NCBI GenBank assembly: GCA_017409405.1
Contig: JAFQSU010000043.1
Span: 1 to 34,105, forward strand
Reading direction: 5' to 3'
DNA: 34,105 bases
Source of the DNA: Oscillospiraceae bacterium
GTDB taxonomy: Bacteria > Bacillota > Clostridia > Oscillospirales > JAAYXM01
A model generated the notes under the pieces. It saw only the letters and a list, made by a program, of their open reading frames with translations. It ran no database searches and was not told where the DNA came from. Numbering within the stretch: the stretch's first letter is position 1; each line of letters opens with the position of its first letter. Positions 17,618-27,800 of this stretch are shown here, piece after piece. Both the position numbers and the translations under genes were made by a program.

Positions 17618-17660
17618 GTAAATACCATATATTTTTGCCGTAGATTGTAATTGAAAAACA

Positions 17661-17689
17661 TTGATTCAGGAAAATAAAAATGTTAAAAT
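17661..17689 (+). promoter_or_regulatory. Promoter of the Gfo/Idh-lyase operon
   Basis: TTGATT (17661-17666) and TAAAAT (17684-17689) are spaced by 17 bases. A 9-bp inverted repeat at 17698-17706 and 17714-17722 lies at or just after the predicted transcription start. It could be a 5' RNA hairpin or an operator. Confidence 0.65.
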
Positions 17690-17782
17690 TATTATAGGCT
17701 TATTTTGTTATAAAAAATAAGCGAAAATCTTTCTTTATTTACCAATATAAGGTTAAAAACTAAAAAAGTCAAGGAGAATGAA

Positions 17783-18820
17783 ATGGAAAATTTAAGACTT
17801 GGACTTGTAGGGTGCGGAAATATGATGAAGCATCATATTTCAGGAGTAAAGCTACTTGACAATGTGGACATAACTGCTCTGTGCGATTCTGAGCTTGAAA
17901 GGGCAGAGAATGTCGCAGAGCTGTTTCCGGATGCTTTTGTAACAACTGATTACAGAGAAATGACAGAGCACATTGACGCTATCCTGATAGCTTTGCCGCA
18001 CGATCTTCACTATGAATGCGGAATGTTTTTTGCAAACAACGGCAAGCATGTTCTTATGGAAAAGCCTATATGCAACAGCGAAGAGGAGTGTTTGAAGCTC
18101 ATAGAACGCTGTGAGGAGAAAAAACTCACCTTTATGTGTGCATATCCCGTTCCTTACATGCCGGCTGTTGTAAAGCTCAAAGAGCTTCTTGACAGCGGTG
18201 AGTTTGGCGCTGTTATGCAGATGTCAATCTGGACAGAGCAGCTTACACAGAACGAAGAGCTTCATTGGATAAATACGTCAAGGCTTGGCGGCGGTCAGTT
18301 CTTCAGCCACGGCTGTCACTATGTTGATATTCTTCTCAGATTCCTCGGAAACCCTGTTTCCGGCACACACTTCGGGACGAGAGTCGGAACTCCGTGGATG
18401 ATAAAGGAAGGCACAAGCATTGCTTCGTTTAAGTTTGAAAACGGTGCACTCGGCTATCACGGAGCGACGTGGGGTGCCAGAGGAACCATGCTTGGGGCTT
18501 TGAACATGCAGGTACATACCGAAAAAGGCATGCTCGAAATGACAAGGGGAGAGGTAAGACTTTACGACGAACTTGAAAAGCACATCCCCGGTCAGGAGGC
18601 TGACTGCAACTACAAGGTTCTTTTTAAAACCGAGGGACTTAACGGCAAGCATACAAATTTTGAAATAGAGCATTTTGCAGATTGCGTACTGAACGGGAAA
18701 ACTCCTATGACGTCTGCACGTTCCGCACTTCAGAGTCTTCGTATAATCTGGAAAATGTATGAGGCGGAGAAAAACGGAACTATTGCAGACCTTCGGGGAA
18801 TGGGTATTGCGAATATATAA
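17783..18820 (+). CDS. Gfo/Idh/MocA-family NAD(P)-dependent oxidoreductase
   Basis: This is a 345-residue cytoplasmic dehydrogenase. The N-terminal Rossmann domain has GLVGCGNM (7-14), and the family EKP motif is at 93-95 (LMEKPIC). The substrate domain has GGGQFFSHGCHYVDIL, with H179 and D182 in the catalytic positions of the family. The start follows AAGGAGAATGAA. It is the first gene of the plus-strand catabolic operon, and the giant lyase gene begins 42 bp after its stop. Family members oxidise or reduce sugars, inositols or uronate-derived intermediates, and some cleave glycosides by an oxidative route. The substrate is open; context suggests a sugar released from the lyase target. Confidence 0.92.
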   Translation: MENLRLGLVGCGNMMKHHISGVKLLDNVDITALCDSELERAENVAELFPDAFVTTDYREMTEHIDAILIALPHDLHYECGMFFANNGKHVLMEKPICNSEEECLKLIERCEEKKLTFMCAYPVPYMPAVVKLKELLDSGEFGAVMQMSIWTEQLTQNEELHWINTSRLGGGQFFSHGCHYVDILLRFLGNPVSGTHFGTRVGTPWMIKEGTSIASFKFENGALGYHGATWGARGTMLGALNMQVHTEKGMLEMTRGEVRLYDELEKHIPGQEADCNYKVLFKTEGLNGKHTNFEIEHFADCVLNGKTPMTSARSALQSLRIIWKMYEAEKNGTIADLRGMGIANI

Positions 18821-18862
18821 CAAGGTTGTTTGAAAACTTATGTGGAGAGAGGAGAAATGAAA

Positions 18863-21800
18863 ATGAAGAGATTTACAGCACTGTTTATTGCGATGACAAT
18901 GCTTCTCGGTCTTGTTCCGGTTACTGCTGCGGAAGGGCCGGCGCAGAGACCGTATAAGCACACTCTTACATACAACATCACACCCGATGTTCTGAGTGAC
19001 AGAGTTCCGGTGTCAAGTATAAGAGATCTCAAGGCAGATCAGATATACCTTGACGGCACTACGGAATTGGTTGATAATGTGGGACTTCTCAACTGGAAGT
19101 ACACTTCGTCCAATGTCGCAGAAGGTGACACAGGAGAGGTGCCGTATAAAACACTTGACACGACAAAGACAGCACCGTATGCGGTTGAGCTTGATAAAAC
19201 ATATGCTGTTACCGGCGACGGAAGTGCGCATGTCAAAGCCTACGGTCTGAAGTCCACCATGTACAACAACAAGCGAGAGGATACAAGCGGAAACAGATCA
19301 CAGGTAGTTTTAAGACTCTACATTGACTATCCGGGCGAGTATTCGCTCGTTCCCGAAGATATAACAGCGGTTTCCGGCAAAAAGACATTCTCTGAGCTTT
19401 ATTTCGGAAAAGCTCAGGCCACATATAATCAGGTAACTCTTGATGCGCTTTTGCCGACATATCAGCGTCTCGGCTGGTGGAATGCGGATGAGGGCTGCTG
19501 GTCAACTGATGTTACCTCGGCCAAAGAGCAGAAGCACAAGCTTGACAGCTTCAAAATCAACGTTGAAGAGGCAGGAGAGTATTACCTCGTCTTTGATATG
19601 AACGCAAAGAGTCTTGAACTCAATTCCACAAGCTACGGAACATATCAGGACTTTTATCTCAGGTCTGTCACGCTGACAGCGATAGAGCTTGAACCTGAGT
19701 CTCTCGAAACAAGCCTCGGTAAGTCCGAGATAAACGGAAGAACAATTGACGTAACAGCAAAGATAAAGATGACCGACGGCAATTACAAGTCATTCTCCTC
19801 CACGGAAGATGCAGACAACACCGTTGTCGTAACGGCAAGTAATAACATAACCGTTTCTGATGTTGTCTACGGTACAGGCGATACAATCAGCTTTAAAATC
19901 ACACCCAATGCTACGGGAGACGGAAAAATTACGGTTTCAGGCAAGAGCTTGGGTCGTGACTATTCCTTCAGTCAGGATGTAACGATTGTTCCGGAGCCGG
20001 CACAAAGACCGTATAAGCACACCGTAGTTTACAATCTTACCACGGATGCTTTGAGTGACCGAGTGCCCGTCACAACGGTAAGAGATGCCACAAAGGATCA
20101 GATATGGCTTGACGGAACAAAAGAAATAGCTGAGAAGTTAGAGCTTTTCAACTGGAAATACACTACGTCGAATGTAGTTGAGGGAGACACCGGAGAGGTG
20201 CCGTATAAAACGCTTGACACGGCAAAGACAGCACCGTATGCGGTGGAACTTGGAAGGTATGGAGTCACAGGTGACGGAAGTACAAGAGTTATGCCAAACG
20301 GATTGTTGTCCACTATGTACAACAGTAGGCGTGAGGATACAAGCGGAGAAAGGTCGCAGCTTGTATTAAGACTGTATATTGATTTCCCGGGTGAGTATAC
20401 GCTTCTTCCGGGGGATATAACAGATGCTTCCGGCAAAAAGGCGTTTGCCGAGCTTTATTTCGGAAAGGCTCAGGATAAATACGACCAGAAGACTCTTGAC
20501 ACGCTCCTTCCGTCTTACCAGTGTCTCGGCTGGTGGAACGGTGATGAAGGCTGCTGGTCAGATGATGTTACTGTAAATAAAGAGCAGAAGCATAAGCTTG
20601 ACAATTTCAAAATCAATGTCGAAGAAGCAGGTGAATACTACCTCGTCTTTGATATGGGTAAAAAGAGTCTTGAATTAAATCCCACAAGCTACGGAACATA
20701 TCAGGACTTTTATCTGAGAACGGTTACGCTTACCGCAATAGAGCTTGAACCGACGTCTCTTGAAACAAGTCTCAAAACGGCTGAGATAAACGGAAAGGCC
20801 GTTGACGTCACCGCAAAGATAAAGATGACCGACGGCACTTACAAGTCGTTCTCATCAACGGAAGATGCCGACAACACTGCCGTTGTAACGGCGAGCGACA
20901 ACATAACCGTTACTGACGTTGTCTACGGTACAGGGGATACAATCACCTTCAAAATAACGCCCAATGCAGCAGGCATCGGAACCGTTACGGTTTCGGGTAA
21001 GAGCGCCGGTCACGAGTATTCATTCAGCCAAGACGTGATGATAGTTGAAGATGGCATTCCCTATCAGGAAATTGACTTCCTCAAGTATTACACACTTAAT
21101 CCTGCCAAGGCTGTATTCGCATTGGATTACGCAAAAGAATATTGGGCGGCAAACCGTGAGGGAACCACTGATGAAGAACTGACGAAGGACTTCTGGGCTA
21201 CTCCGGGACGAAGCTTCTACAACTGGGGACTTCTTGCATATCTTTCTGTCGGCAAATCCTTTGCAATCGACTTTGAGATTTTCAGAGACGGCTACTATGA
21301 CGTTTCAATGCAGATAGGCGCAAACGGCTCACGTTCCGGTCAGGCAGGTGTCTGGATTGACGGACAGTATGTAGGTCAGACGGAAAAGGGTGCCAACAAG
21401 ATTCTGCAGTTCCGCCCCATTGAGCTCAAAGCAGGACGTCACACCTTGTTTGTCCGCGGCGATATAGCAGGCGACACTCCGGGATATGCCGGCATCAGCC
21501 CCGCAAAGCTTATATTTACCGGACGTGAAGACGTACCTCCGGAACTTACTGATGTTGAGCTTACACTTGATGCCGATAGCGGCTATGCAGGCCAGGAAAT
21601 CTCCATGACAGTCGAGCTTGTTTTCGATGGCGGAATCAGAGTTGGCGGAAACTCCAAAACTCTTTCTGAGGATCTTGGCGTACTTAATAAGTTCAAGACA
21701 GCCGAGGACGAGAGTTTCCTCTTCACATCAAGTGATGAGACTGTTGCAAAAATCGAAGGAAGCGGAATAAAGCTTCTTAAAAAGGGAAGCTCCGTCATTA

Positions 21801-24800
21801 CCTACAAGGCAAAAATCGGCGATGCCGAAATAACAAAGACCGTGACGGTCACGGTCGGAGAGCCGATTCTCAGGAGCATCAGACTCAAAACGGAAAAAAG
21901 CTACATTCTCCTTTCCGATGAAGACGGTATGAAGATAAATGTCTCGGGTACTATGTCAGACGACTCAGACGCAGTCTTCCCCGAAGGCTCAATTACATAT
22001 AAGAGCTCGGATAATTCAATTGCCACGGTGTCTGCCGATGGTATAATTAAGGCAAACAAGGCAGGCGACTTCACCGTTGAAGTCAGTGTGAAGTTCGGTG
22101 AAATGGCAGAGGCAATAGTTGAGACCGTTTCACTCACGGCAAGCGAAAAGCCGATTCCTGCGGAGTTTGAAATATACTTTAACGAAAAAGCTGTATGGGA
22201 TCAGGTAAATAAAGACGGCAATCTTACAAAGGACACAGTCGGAACTACCTGGCGTATAGATACGGACGTCACGCCGTCAATATTCTGGGACGGCACAGCA
22301 GTTACTGCACGTATACTTACAACCTATTATGATTATCTGTATCTTTCCACTTATTACGGTGACTTTTCGGTAAAGTTCAACGTTCCCGAGACGAGAATAT
22401 ACGATATCACAGCTCAGGCTATGCTTGAGCCGAATAACGGACCGGCAAAGTTCTACATCGACGGAAAATACATCGGTGAGTTTGACACAAGAGCTCCGGT
22501 TGCTGATTTTACAACGGTAGTTGAAAAGAAGCTCCGTTCAATCAAGCTCGATGAAGGAGAACACAGACTTACGATAGACCATCCGGGTAACCGCCTGCTC
22601 ATAAGAGGATTCCGGTTTACAGGCATCGATGATGCAGAGGTTGCGATAAAGAGCATCAATGTCGAGGTAACAGATAAGGTCATGGCACCCGGAGAGGAAG
22701 GAGACTATAGAGTTTCCGTCACACAGGAAAGCGGTGCTCATTACTACATGCCGCTCATAAACTATGACGGTACGACGGAAACTGACTTTACCGTAACAAG
22801 TGCAACTCCCGAAATCGTTTCGGCAAGTGAGGGTGTTTACAAGGCATTAAAGCCCGGTGACGGAATCCTCCGCACCGAAGGAATACTTGACGGAAAAGAA
22901 AGAACCGGTGAAGGGAAAATTGATGTCAAGGATATTACTTTTGACAAGGTAGATGTAAACCTTTACGAAGATGCACTTTATTTCGTGGGTGGAGAAAAGA
23001 CTCTTTCAACCTCGGTTATCCTCTCCGACGGCTCGGTGACAGATGCCCGTAACGTTTCAAATGTCCGTTATGAGCTTGCCCCCGGAACAACGGCGGCGAA
23101 GATTGAAAACGATGTCTTCAAGGCACTTGCCGAGGACACTGTAGAAATCACGGCATATGCTACATTCAACGGAGTTGAAAAGTCAGTAACAAAGAATATA
23201 AAGATAGAAAATATCAAGCTTGCCGCAATTGAGGCAAGAAGCGAGGACAATGTTGTTTCCGTTCTTGATGAGGACGGCTCACGCATACTCGTAACAGGTA
23301 TACTGAATAACGGGGAAAAGGCTAATCTCGATGGCGAAACGACTATTTTTAGCTATGAGAGTCTGGACCCGGATATTGTAAAGGCAGAAAACGGTTATGC
23401 CCATTACGTTTCAAGAGGCGTGGGAACCGTAAGGGTTACCGCAAGCAACGAGGCTGAAGGCTGGTCCTTCTCATGTGATACCGAGATAACATCAAGCTCA
23501 CAGAAGAAGGGACCGACGATATACACTCAGGAGATGCGTGATGCAGCGCTTAAAAACGCGCAGAATTTCCAGTGGGCAAAGGATACGGTAAAAGCCGCAA
23601 CAGCTGCCGCGGACAACTGGGTAGAGAACCTTGATAAGCTCTATGACGTTATTCCGACTGAAGGTTTCCCGCGTTGCTTTGGTATGGCGACGCTCGGCGC
23701 ACCCACGATTGAGGTCAACGGCAAAAAACAGCCGATGGATCAGACCTGCCCGTACTGCGGAGTCAACATCCTCATGGAACACGGATATTATTCGTGGATA
23801 GTAGATCCGATAAAGGATCCGTGGAAGATCGCGTGCCCGGGCTGTAAAAGAAAATTCCCGACAAACGACTTCGGAAGCTTCTATAAGCTCGGTATCAACG
23901 AAGACGGTGTTTTCGACCGTGAGCTTGCTCTCAAAAAGCACCGTGAGCTGTTTGCCGACGATTACGCAAGGACCGGAAGCGACTACGGCTACGGATATCT
24001 GAAAAATGATTTGTACAGCGAGCATGACGCAACATGGATGGTTGACGACGGCTTCGGCTGGTCACCGCGTGACGGTGTTCCCGGTTCACGTGAAAGCGTA
24101 AAGACGAATCCGAAGTATACACCGCTTGCATTCTATCATCATAAGGTGTGGGATATGGTCGGTGCTGATAAGTCCATCTTCACAAAAGCGGTCAGAGACC
24201 TGTATGAGGCATATCTCTATACAGGTGAGAAGAAGTACGGTGTTGCCGGTGTAATACTGCTCGACCGCATTGCGGACGTTTATCCGGCATATGACCTTAC
24301 AAAGGTAAGTCTTTCTTATGGCAACTCTCATGGCGGAGACTATACCGGAAAAACTGTAGGTAATATCTGGGAGACATATCTCGCTGAGGTGTTTGCCCGT
24401 GCGTATGATGCGCTTTATCCGGCGATGGCAGAGCCTGAGGTTATAGAATATCTTTCCGAAAAGGCAAAGACATTAAAGGGCGTTACCAATCCAAAGACGA
24501 GTGCAGACCACATCCGTGAGAATATCGAAAACGGCATAATCCGTGAGGGTATGAAGGGAATTGAAAAGGCACAGATATTCGGTAACTTCGGCATGCATCA
24601 GCTTCCTGCAACGCTCTTCGCCGTTGCTCTTGACAACCGCCCGGAAACCAACGAGATGTTCAACTGGCTGATACAGCCCTATGGCGAGGTTATCACTCCG
24701 AAAGTTGACCCGATTTATAACGCCACCTATAACGTCATGACTGAAAACCACGGCGGTGAAATGTTCACACGTTATATAAACCGTGTAGACCGTGACGGCT

Positions 24801-27800
24801 TCGGTGACGAGGTCGGTATCGGCTACAACATGCTTTGGGTCACCTACGGGCTTGACGTTGCAGAGCTTATTTACCGTACCGGTGCGGAAACAGAACTTAA
24901 CCTTTTTGAAAATCCCAAGTTCCTGAAAATGTTCAATACCTTCATGAAAGAGCATGTCGGAAACGGCTACTCCCTTGCGATAGGCGACTCCGGCAACACA
25001 GTCATGAAGGGTCCGGCAAACATTAAAGCTGATACGCTTCGTGCATTCGCACTTCTCGACCCTGAAAACGAGCTTCATAAGCCGTATATTTCACAGCTCG
25101 CAAAGAATTATTACTGGTTAGTCGGCGGAGACCTTGAGAATGCATACGTTGACATGTTTACCGATGCCGCAGACATCAGGGACAGAATAGAAGCTGTTAT
25201 AGATACTGAGGGCGAATATGAGTTTATAAGCGAAAACCTCACAGGCTTCGGACTTGCTCTTCTCCGCGGCGGTGAGCTTGTAAAGACTCCGGGTGCGATT
25301 GCGGATAAGGACACTCGCTATGATACGTGGATGTACTACGGACGTACAGACCAGCCGCACTCACACTTTGATATGCTCCAGCTTGCGATAAACGCATACG
25401 GCTTCAACTTCATGCCTGACCTCGGCTATCCGAAGGCGACGAGCTTTGATGAAAGCAGATGGCAGTGGACGTCGGCAACTCTCTCTCACAACACGGTTGT
25501 TGTTGACGATGACTCACAGAAGGGAGCATGGAACGGAACCCCTCTTCACTTTGACAGTACGGACAAGGTCAAGGTTATTGATGTAGATTCACCAAAGTCA
25601 TATGAATCGACTGATATTTACCGCAGAACAGCAATTACTGTAGAGGCTTCAAACGAGGTTGCGTATACTGTTGACTTCTTCCGCATAAAGGGCGGCAAGA
25701 GCCACACCTACAGCTTCCACACCCAGTCATATATGGGATATACGACTGATGACCTCACGCTTGTTCCGCAGGTTGATGAAAACGGGGAGTATGAGGACAC
25801 ATACGCAGGACATAACATCACTGCGCAGTACATTGACCCGGCAACAGGCCTTAACACTGAGGTGAAAGAGGTAGAATACGGCGGTGACCCGAACGGTCGC
25901 AACAACACAGCGGCATATAAGACCATGTTCCCACGCGGATATACATGGCTTACCAATGTAAACCGTGCAGAGAATATTAAGAGCGGAAACTTCTCAGTAA
26001 ACTTTGCGCAGACCGACTTCAAACACCAGGTTGAGGATTCATCGGGACTCAATATGAAGTTTACGGCACTCAACGACTGGACACCTACGGGAATAGGCAT
26101 TGTCACGGGCTATCCTCCGCAGACAGCAAGTAATGCGGAAATCACAGGTCTTGACTACATGCTTATCCACAGAACCTCCGATAAGCCGCTTGACACATTG
26201 TTCACATCAGTTCTCCAGCCGTATAAGGGCGAAGAATATATTGCCGATATGGTAAGCGTTCCGCTTACATCGGGTGGAACAACCGTTTCTGACAATACCG
26301 CAAAGGCAATAAGAGTAAGCCTTAAAAACGGAAGACATGACTATATTGTTTACTCCACAAATGAGGGAGCGAAGTATACTGTTACAGATACCTTCAAAAA
26401 CGCTCAAGGTGCGGACATAACCGTAAGCTTTGACTTCTCAGGCTTTGCCGGTGTTTACAGTGTCAATGATGAGGGACTCAACATATATACCTACATCAAT
26501 GACGGTACTGTTATCGGCAATACCTCATCTGTGGGAAGCTACAACGGAGAGATTGTCGGATTTACGGACACATTGTCCTCGACAAACAAAATCACTGTTG
26601 ATTTTGACGGAGATGTTGACCTTGCCCGACTTTGTGGTGAGTATATCTACATTGATAACAACACCAAGCATAACGGCTCATACAGAATTCTTGATGCCGC
26701 ACCCAATGCCGAAAACAGTGAGTATACCGACCTCAATATCGGTGACGTAAGCCTTATTACTTCCTTCAAGAACGATAACGACCTTGATGCAGGCTACAAC
26801 TTCAATATTGCAAAGTATCAGAAGTTTAGCGTACCGCTTACGGATACGTATGATGCAAGACCGCAGATTACGGCAGGTGACCTGAATAACCTCACAGTCA
26901 CGGCAGGCAGTAGCTTCACTATTGACGTGAATGCACAGAGTGACGTTTCCGACAGCATAACCTTTGTGGGACGTACACTTCCGAGAGGGGCAACAGTCGA
27001 TGCCAAGACCGGCGTTGTCACATGGAAGCCCGGAAGCTCACAGGTAGGCGAGGCAGGCTTTGTAATAGCGGCGATTGACGGAGACGGACGTGAAGCAACA
27101 ATAAGCTTTGAGGTTACCGTCTACGGCTCGACGACAAGCAAGCCGTCCGGCGACAGCGATAATTCCGGCTCGACCGATTCTACCGACACACCGTCCGGCG
27201 GCGGTGGCGGAGGAGGCGGTGGCGGAGGTGCCGCACCTGCCCCGGATACGGACGAGAATACCGATGTAGGGGAGGGCGTCCCTGCCCTCCCGTCAGACGA
27301 CGAAGCCGCACAACCCGGCGACGGTGGAAATACCGACGTCCCGTCCAAAGGCTTCACCGACCTTGGCTCCCACGCATGGGCAACTGATGCAATAAACGAA
27401 CTTGCGAAGGCAGGCATCATCAAAGGCACATCTGAGACTACCTTCTCACCGTCTGCTAACATAACACGTGCAGACTTTGCAATACTTCTTGTCCGCGCAT
27501 TTGACCTTTCGTCCGACAACACCGAAAACTTCGCAGACGTTGACGTATCAGACTACTTTGCATCTGAGCTTGCGGTCGCCCGAAACTGCGGAATTGTCGG
27601 CGGTATCGGCGATAACAAGTACGCACCGCGTAATACCATAACCCGTCAGGATATGATGGTTATAGTCTACCGCGCATTGACCGCCCTCGGAATCAACGTA
27701 GGGGAGGGTCTCCGCGCCCTCCCGTCAACGGATGAGGTGTCCTACCCCGACTTCGATACCGTCGCAGAGTACGCAAAAGAAGCGGTAACCTTCCTCATCT

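Noticed and set aside
18830..18862. TTG start for the giant lyase
   Set aside because: It would place the GAGAGGAG site inside the gene; the signal peptide begins at ATG 18863 (or 18857).
27121..27522. Proline-rich minus-strand protein with 11 prolines in a row
   Set aside because: It is the reverse-strand shadow of the Gly-rich linker and first SLH domain of the giant protein.
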